Assembly: GCA_030432295.1 (NCBI GenBank)
Contig: JAUIHI010000025.1
Location: forward strand, 1 to 64,000
Reading direction: 5' to 3'
DNA from: Anaerolineae bacterium
Lineage (GTDB): Bacteria > Chloroflexota > Anaerolineae > Caldilineales > Caldilineaceae
Length of the DNA stretch: 64,000 nt
The notes under the pieces were generated by a model that saw only the letters and a list, made by a program, of their open reading frames with translations, made no database searches and was not told the origin of the DNA. Shown piece by piece: positions 24,594-33,148 of the stretch; the stretch's first letter is position 1; the number at the start of each line of letters is the position of its first letter. The position numbers were made by a program, and so were the translations under genes.

Positions 24594-25727
24594 CTATCTG
24601 TCTCCCAAACAGACGCCAATATCCCGGGCCGTCTGTATCCAGTCGTGGTCCAGGGGCACGGTTTTGCGTTTGCCCACCACATCCTCCAGGGGAACGGGGA
24701 CCGTATCGCTGCCTCGCGCCGCCACCATCACACCGAAGACGTTCTGATTGATCAGCCCGGCGCAGGCTGTGCCCAGACGGGTCGCCAGTAGCCGGTCCGC
24801 GGCGGAAGGTGTGCCGCCCCGCTGCAAATGGCCGAGAATGGTGGTGCGGCTGACCAGCCCGGTCAACTGCTCCAACTGACGGGAGAGATGCAGGGTTTTG
24901 TCCTGCAACTGGAGTTCCACCCCTGCCAGTTTGGCGGCTGCCTTCTCCATTTCTTTCTCGTCTTCGGCCTTTTTCGCCTTCTTCAGCCGTTTGCGGGCTT
25001 TCTTGTAGAGCGCCCGGTCGGTGATGGAATACGCACCTTCGGAGACGGCCACGATACTGAAACTGCCACCCCGCCGCCGGCGCTGGTTGATGGCCTCGGC
25101 CACCACATCGATGTCGTAGTCGATCTCCGGCATCAGAATTACATCCGCTCCGCCGGCGATGCCCGCGCCCAGAGCCAGCCAGCCCGCGTTGTGGCCCATC
25201 ACTTCGACGACAATAATGCGGTGGTGGCTGTGGGCCGTGCTGTGCAGCCGGTCGATGGCTTCGGTGGCGATGCCCAGCGCGGTGTCAAAGCCGAAGGTAG
25301 CATCGGTCATGGCCACGTCGTTGTCGATGGTTTTGGGCAGGGTGATGACATTCAGCCCGTGCTGTTGCAGGTGATAGGCATTCTTCTGGGTTCCACCGCC
25401 GCCCAGACAGACCAGCGCGTCCAGATTGTGGCGATTGTAGGTGTCCACAATCACTTCGGTCATATCCATCGTCTGGCTGCCCACGGGCATTTTGTTCGGT
25501 TTGTCCCGGCTGGTGCCCAGAATTGTGCCGCCCAGAGTCAGAATGCCGGAGAGTTCGCCCCCGCTCAGGCGCATCGTGCGGTCCTGCATCAGCCCCCGAA
25601 AGCCGTCCCGGAAGCCGATGACCTGCATTCCGTATGCGCCCAGCGCAGCTTTGCCCACCCCGCGGATAGCCGCGTTGAGGCCGGGACTGTCACCGCCCGC
25701 GGTCAGGATTCCCACATATTTGGACAT
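24594..25727 (-). CDS. pfkA: 6-phosphofructokinase
   Basis: The 377-residue protein starts at 25727 ('[18 protein letters not shown]'). PFK hallmarks are '[13 protein letters not shown]', 'LPKTIDNDV' and '[13 protein letters not shown]', plus '[15 protein letters not shown]' near the C-terminus. The loop that discriminates ATP from pyrophosphate reads '[10 protein letters not shown]' instead of the usual 'GGDGS' (ATP) or 'GGDD' (PPi), so the Mg-binding Asp103-equivalent is Gly. A charged Lys-rich insertion ('[20 protein letters not shown]') lies at about residues 235-260. The phosphoryl donor is therefore uncertain. It is the glycolytic gene of the region. Confidence 0.88.
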   Translation of the reverse strand: MSKYVGILTAGGDSPGLNAAIRGVGKAALGAYGMQVIGFRDGFRGLMQDRTMRLSGGELSGILTLGGTILGTSRDKPNKMPVGSQTMDMTEVIVDTYNRHNLDALVCLGGGGTQKNAYHLQQHGLNVITLPKTIDNDVAMTDATFGFDTALGIATEAIDRLHSTAHSHHRIIVVEVMGHNAGWLALGAGIAGGADVILMPEIDYDIDVVAEAINQRRRRGGSFSIVAVSEGAYSITDRALYKKARKRLKKAKKAEDEKEMEKAAAKLAGVELQLQDKTLHLSRQLEQLTGLVSRTTILGHLQRGGTPSAADRLLATRLGTACAGLINQNVFGVMVAARGSDTVPVPLEDVVGKRKTVPLDHDWIQTARDIGVCLGDR

Positions 25728-25790
25728 AGAATTTTCTCGCTCTCGAATTTGATAAGGTGGCGAAGCCACAAGCCAAAGCAGTCTGCAAAA

Positions 25791-25852
25791 AATGACCTGT
25801 GGCATAGACCGCAAGCGAATTTCTGCTCGCCGTCTACACGCCACAGGTCATT
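25791..25852. terminator. Hairpin between the PH-domain gene and pfkA
   Basis: 'aatgacctgtggc' pairs with 'gccacaggtcatt', with an inner 'tagac'/'gtcta' pair. It lies just past the stop of the PH-domain gene and upstream of pfkA. It may terminate the first and insulate the second. Confidence 0.55.
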
Positions 25853-25892
25853 AGTCTACCGTTCCCGCCGTTGGCTGTCAAAGCGGTGCGAT

Positions 25893-26507
25893 CTACGCTT
25901 CCATTGCCGCCCGAATTGCCTTGATCTCGGCCAGGATAGCCGCCAGTTCCCCGGACTGAGGGCTTGCTGCTGCGGGTTGGGTTGGGTCCGCGTCAGCCCC
26001 AGTGGGGGACATACCCGCCCGAAAGCGGCGCAGCTCTGTCGCCACCAGATCGTAGACTTCCTGCACATTGGGCAGCCCCACCAGTGCCTCTTCGGCGTCG
26101 GTCTGGCCGCTCATGCCCGCGGTCTGGATATTGAGCGTGCCCAGGCCAAAGAGCCGGTCCAGAATGCCCCGGTTGACCATAATATTGGTCACTGTGCGAT
26201 AGGGCACGTGCTTGACCGATTTGGTGATGATGCCCACATGCACAATCACTTCGTCGTCGTGGATTTCGTAGCGCAGACTGTTGTAATAGGGGATCACCAG
26301 CAGGCTGGCCGCAGCCCAGAAGACTACCGCAATCCCGCCGAAGATACCCGCGAAGATCATTCCGGCCACCAGGCCATTGTCAGAGTCCAGGCTGATGGGG
26401 ATGCCGATGACCAGCCCGAAGAGTAGGATGGTAAGGGCAATCAGCCCAAAGGCGACCCGCTGCTTTGTCATATATTTGGGATTGGGGGTAAAGGTTTTGA
26501 CGCTCAT
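25893..26507 (-). CDS. PH-domain (bPH2/YdbS-like) membrane protein
   Basis: The 204-residue protein has two N-terminal membrane helices (about 18-38 and 47-70) and a bacterial PH domain: 'LRYEIHDDEVIVHVGIITKS' then 'VPYRTVTNIMVNRGILDRLF' and 'LNIQTAG'. A Pro/Ala-rich stretch and a short amphipathic helix ('ELAAILAEIKAIRAAME') close it. YdbS/YdbT-type proteins sit in the membrane with unknown function. It is downstream of the YaeQ-like gene on the same strand. Confidence 0.82.
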   Translation of the reverse strand: MSVKTFTPNPKYMTKQRVAFGLIALTILLFGLVIGIPISLDSDNGLVAGMIFAGIFGGIAVVFWAAASLLVIPYYNSLRYEIHDDEVIVHVGIITKSVKHVPYRTVTNIMVNRGILDRLFGLGTLNIQTAGMSGQTDAEEALVGLPNVQEVYDLVATELRRFRAGMSPTGADADPTQPAAASPQSGELAAILAEIKAIRAAMEA

Positions 26508-26621
26508 TGTATGCCTCCTGGGGCAAGCTGGGTATGCAAAATTGACCGCTTCTCAAACTACACCCGATGTCGAGCCTCTGCCTGACAGCGCCCTGCGACC
26601 AGACTGACCTTCGCTCCAGGT

Positions 26622-26656
26622 CAGCGCCGGTTGAGCCTGTCGAAACCAAGCGGGTT
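26622..26656. repeat. Single arm of repeat family C
   Basis: 'cggttgagcctgtcgaaacc' followed by 'aagcgggtt' matches the repeat at 55971-56010 and one arm of 24379-24506. It lies between the frameshifted YaeQ end and the PH-domain gene. Confidence 0.7.
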
Positions 26657-26687
26657 AACCGCACAAAATCTACTTGATCCAGCGGTT

Positions 26688-27231
26688 TCAGGCCCCAATG
26701 CGGTGTTCGGTGACGACGCTGCGGACAGCTCTGCCTGGCTACATCCACAAAGAGTTCGCCGTCGCTACGGGTGATGGACACACTGGCCCGCCGCTCGATG
26801 CGCTCTGCCACGTCGGCGACAAAGCGGGCGTCCAGGCTGTAGATGGGAATCTCCTCGGCCCGGTAGATTTTCTTGCCGGATAGCTGGCTGAGAAGCTGCT
26901 CGACCGCCCGGTGGGTGTAGACCGCGGCTCGCTCCGCGCCCCGGCGGCCTTTGTGCAGATGGGCCGCATCGGGCAATCCCACATCGATCCAGGCCAGCAG
27001 CCGCCCGGTCAGGTCGTGAACCCAGACCGCGGGTTCGTCCCCGGCTGCCACGCCCTGAGTGAAGCTGATGCCCTCGGCGTATTCCAGGCAGTAGGCGAGC
27101 AGGCGCACGAGGAAGTAGTCGGTGCTTTCGGACGGTTCCCGAGCCATGCGCAGGTCGAGAGATTCGTAGACGCCGCGGTCGATGTCAGCGAGTTCGACGG
27201 TTAGGGTGTAGATGGTTGCGTTGAGGGCCAT
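26688..27231 (-). pseudogene. YaeQ family protein with a C-terminal frameshift
   Basis: From 27231 the frame gives 'MALNATIYTLTVELADIDRG', 'ESTDYFLVRLLAYCLEYAEG' and 'GRLLAWIDVGLPDAAHLHKG', the PD-(D/E)xK-related YaeQ family (usually about 180 residues). After 'GELFVDVA' the frame stops resembling the family and runs on to 26380, overlapping the PH-domain gene. Dropping one base near 26735-26743 gives 'GRAVRSVVTEHRIGA' and a stop at 26688-26690, matching the 'xTxHRI' ending and length of YaeQ. Either a real frameshift or a sequencing error is present. The gene starts 3 bases after the isomerase stop and is probably in that operon. Confidence 0.75.
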
Positions 27232-27234
27232 TGC

Positions 27235-28014
27235 CTATTGTCCGGCCCGCAATCGTTCCAGCACATTCTGCACCTGCGCCAACTGAATCCCCACATTCGA
27301 GTACTCATTCTCTGCGCTGTGATGCTCCACGCTGTAGTAGCCCGTGTAGCCCACGTCCCACAGATTCTTGAGCTTCTCTTCCAGCGGACCCTCACAGATG
27401 TTCCAGGCGATGTGGGTGTGGCTGACCCAGGGCGCGACCAGTCGGTCGGCCTTGTCCACTTCTTCGGGCGTGCCCGTCCAGCCGCCCAGATGACAGGAGA
27501 CACCAAAGCCGGGATTGTCCACGGCCTCGTAGACCGCCTTCAGGTTCTCCCAACTCCGTTCCGGTCCCCAGTGGTTTTCGATGCCCATCTGAAAGCCGTT
27601 GTCGTAGGCGAACTGGGCGTACTCTTTGTAACGGGCCACGATAAAGTCGAACTCTTCCGGTGTCCAGCTTTCGTTGCGGCTGCCGGCGTCGATGCGCACA
27701 AAGCGGGCGTTGAGCTTCACCGCGGCGTGGAGGAAGGCCCACGCCTGTTTGCTGTTGCGTTCCCGAATCGCCGCGTCCGCGTCCCAGACGTGGGCCTGGT
27801 CCACGCACAGATCGGCCAGTTCCAGCCCCCGGCTGACCAGCCCTTCCCGCACTTTGTCCAGATAGTCGTCCTCTGTGCTGGGGAAGAAGCCGCTCCAAAT
27901 GTCAGCCGCGTTCAGGTGATAGCGGTACTTGCAGCTTTCCAGATAGCCGAAGATATCCATCTGGCCCGCGTTGAGCAGTCCGCGGAAGGAGTAGGAGAGA
28001 ATCGAAAGCTTCAT
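27235..28014 (-). CDS. Sugar phosphate isomerase/epimerase (xylose-isomerase-like TIM barrel)
   Basis: The 259-residue protein starts at 28014 ('MKLSILSYSFRGLL'), giving the normal family length. Barrel motifs include 'FVRIDAGSRNESWT', metal ligand Glu in 'MGIENHWGPERSWENL', 'GVSCHLGGWTG', His in 'VSHTHIAWNICEG' and Glu in 'YYSVEHHSAENEYSNV'. These give the Glu/Asp/His/Glu metal site of AP-endonuclease-2-type sugar isomerases and epimerases. It fits the carbohydrate catabolic neighbourhood; the exact sugar is not readable. Confidence 0.87.
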   Translation of the reverse strand: MKLSILSYSFRGLLNAGQMDIFGYLESCKYRYHLNAADIWSGFFPSTEDDYLDKVREGLVSRGLELADLCVDQAHVWDADAAIRERNSKQAWAFLHAAVKLNARFVRIDAGSRNESWTPEEFDFIVARYKEYAQFAYDNGFQMGIENHWGPERSWENLKAVYEAVDNPGFGVSCHLGGWTGTPEEVDKADRLVAPWVSHTHIAWNICEGPLEEKLKNLWDVGYTGYYSVEHHSAENEYSNVGIQLAQVQNVLERLRAGQ

Positions 28015-28108
28015 TGGTGGGTGTCCTTTCGTAGGTGAATTTGTCAGAAAACCCTCTGTGTAATCTGCGTTCATCTGCGTAAATCTGCGTACAAAATCCT
28101 TCTTTGAA

Positions 28109-28333
28109 TCAATCGGAACTTTCGGTTTGACGCTGCTGCTTTCCAAAAGCCTCGACCGAACGGTCAACTCTCAGTTGACGTTCGTCCATCCCTTTTACTT
28201 TTGCGTAGTGGATGGCCAGTTCCCAGGCGGCATCAAAACGCGCTGAAGAAGATTGGGCCTGCCAGAATTCGATATCAAAGGAACGGTCCAGTTCTTCGAT
28301 CCTTCCGTAGCGTTCTTTCACTTCTTTGTTCAT
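28109..28333 (-). CDS. Small protein of unknown function (74 residues)
   Basis: The protein 'MNKEVKERYGRIEELDRSFD...' is charged and helical, with 'IEFWQAQSSSARFDAAWELA' and 'RQLRVDRSVEAFGK'. I recall similar small proteins ('FW..Q....RF.AAWE') in Chloroflexota and cyanobacteria, often paired with a nucleotidyltransferase-like gene as a possible antitoxin-type component. No such partner is next to it here. Family memory is the only support beyond the open frame and composition. Confidence 0.6.
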   Translation of the reverse strand: MNKEVKERYGRIEELDRSFDIEFWQAQSSSARFDAAWELAIHYAKVKGMDERQLRVDRSVEAFGKQQRQTESSD

Positions 28334-28463
28334 AGCCGCGTGATGTGTGAGGTGATAAAACGAGCATAGGAACGCAGATTACGCCGAGGACGCAGATTTC
28401 GCAGATTGATCCGTGTCAATCCTTTCAATCCGTGCAAATCCGTGTACTTTTCTGATTCAGTCA

Positions 28464-29696
28464 TTATACTTCCTGTCGCTTCACCCACGCCACCGCGCCC
28501 AGCCCCGCGGCCCGGCCTGTGGCAAAGGAGGCCGTGAGCAGGTAGCCGCCGGTGGGGGCTTCCCAGTCCAGCATCTCCCCCGCGGCGAAGAGACCGGGCA
28601 GGCCACGCAGCATCAGATGCTCGTCCAGCGCCTCAAAGGAAATGCCGCCTGCTGTGCTGATAGCCTCGGCCAAGGGGCGGGGGGCGAGGAGCGGGATGGG
28701 CAGTGATTTGATGGCTGCGGCCAAGCGCTTGGGATCGTCGAACACATCCCGCTCCAGAAACTCCCAAAGCAGCCCCGTCTTCACCCCGTCCAGATTGACC
28801 GCCCGTTTCATGTGGTTCGCCATCGACCGCTTGCCCCGGGGCTGGGAGAGGCGGCTGACCAGCCGTTCTTCCGTCCAGTCCGGGGCCAAGTCGAGCTGAA
28901 TGACAGCGCTGCCCGTCGCTTCAATCGTATTCCGAAGTGGTGCGGAGAGGGCGTAGATCAGACTGCCCTCCACGCCGGTGGCGGTGACGATAAACTCGCC
29001 TTGCTGCGCGTAGTCATATCCAGTAGCATCGGTGAAGTGGATGACCACTGGCTTGACCGGTTGCCCCTCGAAGCGGCTGCGGAAGTGTTCGGTCCATGCC
29101 ACATCAAAGCCACAGTTGGCCGGACGCAGGGGGGCAATCGGCACGCCCCGTTCCGCCAACAGGGGAACCCAACCGCCGTCGGACCCCAGCTTCGGCCAGC
29201 TTCCACCGCCCAAGGTGAGTACCGTTGCATCGGCTTCCACCCGAACTTCGCCATTTCGTGTAGCGAAATGGAGGCTGCCGTCGTCATCCCAGCCCAGCCA
29301 GCGATGACGAGTGTGAAAGACGACACCCGCTTCCCGCAGACGACGCAGCCAGGCCCGCAGGAGTGGTGCGGCTTTCATCTCCGTGGGGAAGACCCGTCCC
29401 GATGTGCCGACGAATGTCTCCACGCCCAAGCCCGCTGCCCAGGCCCGCAGATCGTCCGGGCCGAAGGCGTCAAGCAGGGGAGCGATCTGCTCCCGCCGCG
29501 AGCCGTAACGGTCGAGGAAGTCGGGGTACGGCTCGGAGTGGGTCAAATTCAGCCCACCCTTCCCAGCCAGCAGAAACTTGCGTCCGACGGAGGGCATAGC
29601 GTCGTAGAGATGCACTGGCAGACCGGCCTGACTGATCACCTCCGCCGCCATCAGCCCCACCGGTCCTCCGCCGATGATAGCGATCACGTAGGCCAT
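28464..29696 (-). CDS. FAD-dependent oxidoreductase, HI0933/BaiN-like flavoprotein
   Basis: The 410-residue protein begins with the Rossmann motif 'VIAIIGGGPVGLMAAEVIS', then 'GRKFLLAGKGGLNLTHSE', the diagnostic signature of the HI0933 family. 'VLTLGGGSWPKLGSDGGW' and the C-terminal 'AGEMLDWEAPTGGYLL' complete FAD binding. The arrangement resembles the TIGR03862 subgroup. The role is unknown; relatives reduce steroids or act in tRNA-linked or redox housekeeping. It is followed by a hairpin separating it from the aldolase/dehydrogenase gene. Confidence 0.87.
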   Translation of the reverse strand: MAYVIAIIGGGPVGLMAAEVISQAGLPVHLYDAMPSVGRKFLLAGKGGLNLTHSEPYPDFLDRYGSRREQIAPLLDAFGPDDLRAWAAGLGVETFVGTSGRVFPTEMKAAPLLRAWLRRLREAGVVFHTRHRWLGWDDDGSLHFATRNGEVRVEADATVLTLGGGSWPKLGSDGGWVPLLAERGVPIAPLRPANCGFDVAWTEHFRSRFEGQPVKPVVIHFTDATGYDYAQQGEFIVTATGVEGSLIYALSAPLRNTIEATGSAVIQLDLAPDWTEERLVSRLSQPRGKRSMANHMKRAVNLDGVKTGLLWEFLERDVFDDPKRLAAAIKSLPIPLLAPRPLAEAISTAGGISFEALDEHLMLRGLPGLFAAGEMLDWEAPTGGYLLTASFATGRAAGLGAVAWVKRQEV

Positions 29697-29704
29697 CCAT
29701 TTTT

Positions 29705-29784
29705 AACGCAGAGGCGCAGAGGCGCAAAGGTGCAGAGGAGAACCAGCCTTTCTTTGCGTCTCTGCATCTTTGCGCCTCTGCGTT
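29705..29784. repeat. Imperfect inverted repeat with 'gcagaggcgca' units
   Basis: 'aacgcagaggcgcagaggcg' on the left pairs with 'cgcctctgcgtt' and adjacent bases on the right. The 'acgcagaggcgca' unit also appears near 55920 and, degenerate, near 53030 and 56838. It lies between the end of the aldolase-dehydrogenase gene (29794) and the flavoprotein start (29696). Confidence 0.8.
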
Positions 29785-29793
29785 GAAATTGCA

Positions 29794-31977
29794 TCATCGC
29801 AGAAATGCCTCGTGCAGGCCGCCATCGACAGTCAGAATCTGGCCGGTGGTTTTGCTCAGCGCATTGCTGGTGAGCAGCCAGGCCGCTTCCGCCTGATCTG
29901 CCGGGGTGATGGGGGCGCGGGTGAGGGTGCGCTGGGCGTAGAATTCAGCCAGCCGGTTGCGCAGGGCATCGGTCTCCTCGGCTTCGTCGTAGGGCAGGTT
30001 GTATTTCGCCAGGGAGCTGATGACCCGCTCTCGCGGGAACATCGCGCTGCCTGCGACGACAGTAGCCGGGGCTAGGCCGTTGACCCGCACCAGCGGCGAA
30101 AGCTCAATCGCCAGCTCCCGCACCAGATGGTTGGCCGCGGCTTTGCTGGTGTCGTAGGCCAGGCTGCCTTTCTTCGCCACGACGCCGTTGGCGCTGGTCG
30201 TCAGCACAAGGGTGCCGGACAGCCCTTGCACTTCCCAGATGCTGCGGGCCTCGTCGGCCACAATATAGCCGCCGGTCACATTGACCGCAAAGGTCAGCCC
30301 CCACTTGTCGTCGGGGATGTGACCGCTGGTGTCCGGCGGGAAGAAGATGCCGGCGGTGACGACCAGATTGTCGATGCCGCCGTAGGCCAGGACGATCTGG
30401 TCCAGCATCGCGCGCACACTGGCTCGGTCGGTGATGTTCACGCCCAGACCGATGGCCGGTCCGCAGGCGGAGATGCCCGTGCCCGCTACGCCGATGCCCA
30501 TCCCGTAGATGGCGGTCAGTTCGTCGGCAGTGGCCTGGGCTGCTTCGACGCTCAAATCCGCGGCGACGACATGCGCGCCCTCCTTCGCCAGCCGGTGGGC
30601 CACTTCTTTGCCGATGCCGCTGCCCGCGCCGACGACGACTGCGATGTGGCGGGCCAACTCCTGTTCCGGGGGCATACGGCGCAGTTTGGCCTCTTCCAAC
30701 AGCCAGTACTCGATGTCGAAGGCTTCCTGCTGGGGCAGGGCGGTGTACTCGTCCATTGCTTCCGCGCCCCGCATCACCGCCACCGCGCAGTTGTAGAATT
30801 CGGCGGTCACCCGGCTCTCACTTTTGTTCTTGCCCCAGGCCACCATTCCCACACCGGGGATGAGGATGACCGTCGGATTGGGGTCGCGCATGGCCGGGGA
30901 ATCCGGGTGTTTGCAGCGCGCGTAATAGGCCGCGTAGTCCAGCCGGTATTGGGCCAGCCCGCTCTCCAGTTTCGCCAGCAGCGCCGCCAAATCTTCGCTC
31001 TGGGGATTCCAGTCCACGTAAAGGGGTTTGATTTTGGTGCGCAGGAAGTGGTCCGGGCAGGAGGTTCCCAACTCGGCCAGGCGGGCCGCGTCCTGGCTGT
31101 TGACAAATTCGAGAATCGTTTGGTCGCTCTGGACAGTGGCGATGAAACGGTTCTGCTGGCTGACCAGTCCCCGTAGCCGGGGCAGAAGCTCCACCAGAAG
31201 CGCGTTCCGGTCCGCGTCGGAAAGGGTGGCGTACTTCTGCCCGCCGAAGGTACGGTCGCCTTTGTCCCGGCTGTCAATGTAGCGGGCGGCCTTTTCAATG
31301 ATGTCCAGGGAAAGTTCGTAGCAGGCTTTGTCATCGTCTGCCCAGTTGATCAGCCCGTGGCCGCCCATCACCAGCCCTTTGTAGCCGGGGTTCTGGCGGG
31401 CCAGGTCGCCCATTACCAGCCCCAGATCGTAGCCAGGGCGCTGCCAGCCCACCCAGCCGATCTCATCGCCGAAGATTTCCGCGGTCAATTCCTGGGAATT
31501 CTTGGCCGCGGCGATGGCGATGACCGCGTTGGGGTGGGTGTGGTCCACGTGGGCGGCGGGGATGAAGGAGTGGAGGGGCGTGTCGATGGAGGTGGCCCGG
31601 GGGTTGAGATTGTAGACGCAGTGGGTGTAGAGGGCCACCATCCGGTCTTCGATGGCGGTCTTGACGCCTTTTTCCTCGGCTGCGTCGTAGATGGCCCGCA
31701 AACTAACCAGCTTATCCATATAGAGGCTGGCGAAGTTGGCCCGCTTGGATGTGCGCAAATCGCCGCCGGAGCCTTTGACCCACATGACTTCGACCGCTTC
31801 GCCGCTGAGGGGATCGGCCATGGACACTTTGGAGGAGGTGTTGCCGCCGCCGGTATTGGTGATGCGCTGGTCTGCGCCCAAGAGGTTGGAACGGTAGACG
31901 AGCCGATCCACCGGGTCTAGTTTGTCCGCGGTGGCGTCGTCCCACAGGTAGTTGACGTGTTTGTAGTTGGAAGGCAT
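29794..31977 (-). CDS. Bifunctional class II aldolase / short-chain dehydrogenase (rhamnulose-1-phosphate aldolase / lactaldehyde dehydrogenase type)
   Basis: The 727-residue fusion has an N-terminal class II aldolase domain (about 1-430): 'NTGGGNTSSKV', 'VKGSGGDLRT', zinc ligands in 'HVDHTHPNAVIAI' and 'MGGHGLINW'. The C-terminal SDR domain (about 450-727) has 'VVVGAGSGIGKEVAHRLAKE', Asp in 'VVAADLS', 'LAYDTSKAA' and the normal ending 'GQILTVDGGLHEAFLR'. This architecture is the RhaD/RhaE type that splits rhamnulose-1-phosphate and oxidises L-lactaldehyde, reducing NAD. It agrees with the sugar-catabolic theme. Rhamnose isomerase and kinase are not in the window, so fucose or another deoxysugar is also possible. 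Confidence 0.9.
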   Translation of the reverse strand: MPSNYKHVNYLWDDATADKLDPVDRLVYRSNLLGADQRITNTGGGNTSSKVSMADPLSGEAVEVMWVKGSGGDLRTSKRANFASLYMDKLVSLRAIYDAAEEKGVKTAIEDRMVALYTHCVYNLNPRATSIDTPLHSFIPAAHVDHTHPNAVIAIAAAKNSQELTAEIFGDEIGWVGWQRPGYDLGLVMGDLARQNPGYKGLVMGGHGLINWADDDKACYELSLDIIEKAARYIDSRDKGDRTFGGQKYATLSDADRNALLVELLPRLRGLVSQQNRFIATVQSDQTILEFVNSQDAARLAELGTSCPDHFLRTKIKPLYVDWNPQSEDLAALLAKLESGLAQYRLDYAAYYARCKHPDSPAMRDPNPTVILIPGVGMVAWGKNKSESRVTAEFYNCAVAVMRGAEAMDEYTALPQQEAFDIEYWLLEEAKLRRMPPEQELARHIAVVVGAGSGIGKEVAHRLAKEGAHVVAADLSVEAAQATADELTAIYGMGIGVAGTGISACGPAIGLGVNITDRASVRAMLDQIVLAYGGIDNLVVTAGIFFPPDTSGHIPDDKWGLTFAVNVTGGYIVADEARSIWEVQGLSGTLVLTTSANGVVAKKGSLAYDTSKAAANHLVRELAIELSPLVRVNGLAPATVVAGSAMFPRERVISSLAKYNLPYDEAEETDALRNRLAEFYAQRTLTRAPITPADQAEAAWLLTSNALSKTTGQILTVDGGLHEAFLR

Positions 31978-32413
31978 TTTTCTGCTCTCTTTCGTGCAGG
32001 GGATGGATGGCTATGCACGAAAGAGTGTAGCAGAAAGGGGCAGGTTGTGCGAGTTTGTAATAGTTTTGGGGTAGGACAGAGATAATTGTGTGGGGGCAGC
32101 TTATGATGCTCTGATTCCATGGAGCGTGGTTGCAAAGTATTGCGTTTTTAACCGGAACAAATACAAATTATTTTCATCATAGTAAAATCAAAGAAGTTTT
32201 TGGAAATAGAATTTCACGATAATCAGGTTAGGATTGACGAAAATAAAGCTAATTTATGTCTAAAAATTTTCTTGGAACTACTATGCGTAATATAATTAAT
32301 ATGTAGAAAATGGATTTGACATATGAATTGTAATAGGTAATACTATCCATGTTCGTAACATAACGTTGTGGTTGCTTAGTCGTTACTTGTAAAAATCAAA
32401 AGGAGCATGCTGA
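31978..32413. other. AT-rich intergenic region of about 435 bases
   Basis: Base composition drops sharply, especially 32140-32350 with many A/T runs, unlike the rest of the window. I see no gene in it. A promoter for the next gene can be proposed. The composition suggests that this patch and the orphan gene after it arrived by transfer. Confidence 0.6.
32316..32343 (+). promoter_or_regulatory. Candidate sigma70-type promoter
   Basis: TTGACA at 32316-32321 and TAATAC at 32338-32343 are separated by 16 bases and lie about 70 bases before the start of the secreted orphan. An 'aggagc' ribosome site lies at 32401-32406. Confidence 0.5.
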
Positions 32414-32929
32414 ATGAGCAACGTACAGTCTAGATTTCCCTTTCGTGTTGTGTTGTTTTCTCTCTTGATTGCGACTGCGATTTTCTTGGGTGCAGCTGGG
32501 CCTAGCTTTGCTGCCGAGCCGATTTACTGTTCTGTCGGCGACTTTGTCTGGAAGTGCGCTGATGGCAGTGAAACATACCTCAAGGCGCCAAATCCCCCGA
32601 TTCCTGGCCACGCAGGCTATGGTCACTTTGTTTCATACCTCTGGTCTGGTTCAGGCGCATATGGTAATGACAATGTTCAGCTTGACAAAGACTTTGCCAT
32701 GCGTTTCAGAACAACTCAGAAGTGGGTCTCTTGGTGGGATAACGATGGCGAGATGCACACAGAGAGGAATATCAACGGTGTCGTGACGATCCCGTCTGAT
32801 GCAGTCATCGTCAGCATCCCAGGCGATATTACCGGCAACTTCGATATCAAGGGGTGGGTCAAAGGTAAGCTGGTCACAACTGGCGAGTACGTCCTGGCTT
32901 CCACGTCAAACGTAGCGAAGCGCTGGTAG
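32414..32929 (+). CDS. Secreted protein of unknown function (171 residues)
   Basis: A clear signal peptide, 'VVLFSLLIATAIFLGAAG' ending at 'PSFAA', is followed by about 135 residues with two early Cys ('YCSVGDFVWKCADGS'), many aromatic residues ('SYLWSGSGAYGND', 'WVSWWDNDGEMHTERN') and no recognised domain. The composition is less GC-rich than its neighbours. The ATG at 32414 is preceded by 'aggagc'. The gene stands alone, with a strong terminator after it. I cannot assign a function. Confidence 0.75.
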   Translation: MSNVQSRFPFRVVLFSLLIATAIFLGAAGPSFAAEPIYCSVGDFVWKCADGSETYLKAPNPPIPGHAGYGHFVSYLWSGSGAYGNDNVQLDKDFAMRFRTTQKWVSWWDNDGEMHTERNINGVVTIPSDAVIVSIPGDITGNFDIKGWVKGKLVTTGEYVLASTSNVAKRW

Positions 32930-32976
32930 TAGTCCTCTGTTTAGTGAGTTTTGTAACCACAACGAACTGTGTTGAG

Positions 32977-33010
32977 AAACTGGCAGGTCAACAACCTGCC
33001 AGTTTCTTTA
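32977..33010 (+). terminator. Intrinsic terminator of the secreted orphan
   Basis: A perfect 12-base stem 'aaactggcaggt' / 'acctgccagttt' is followed by a T-rich stretch. Confidence 0.8.
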
Positions 33011-33067
33011 TTTATCTCGAAACCACTACCTGCTCAAAAGGTTTCCACATTCTGTCCAATTCCAGAC

Positions 33068-33121
33068 ACAAAAAGCGGGGAGCGAAAGGCTCGAACATCC
33101 TTCGCTCCCCGCTTTTTGTGT
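33068..33121. terminator. Strong bidirectional terminator
   Basis: Exact 20-base arms, the left beginning 'cacaaaaagcggggagcg', enclose a 14-base loop, with A-run and T-run on either side. It separates the plus-strand secreted orphan from the minus-strand glycosidase-like gene and fits both directions. Confidence 0.85.
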
Positions 33122-33148
33122 TAAATCCTATCCAAGCCGTGCCTTTCC

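Noticed and set aside
24828-26426. 532-codon plus-strand frame opposite pfkA and the PH-domain gene
   Set aside because: No domain; it spans two real genes and their spacer on the other strand.
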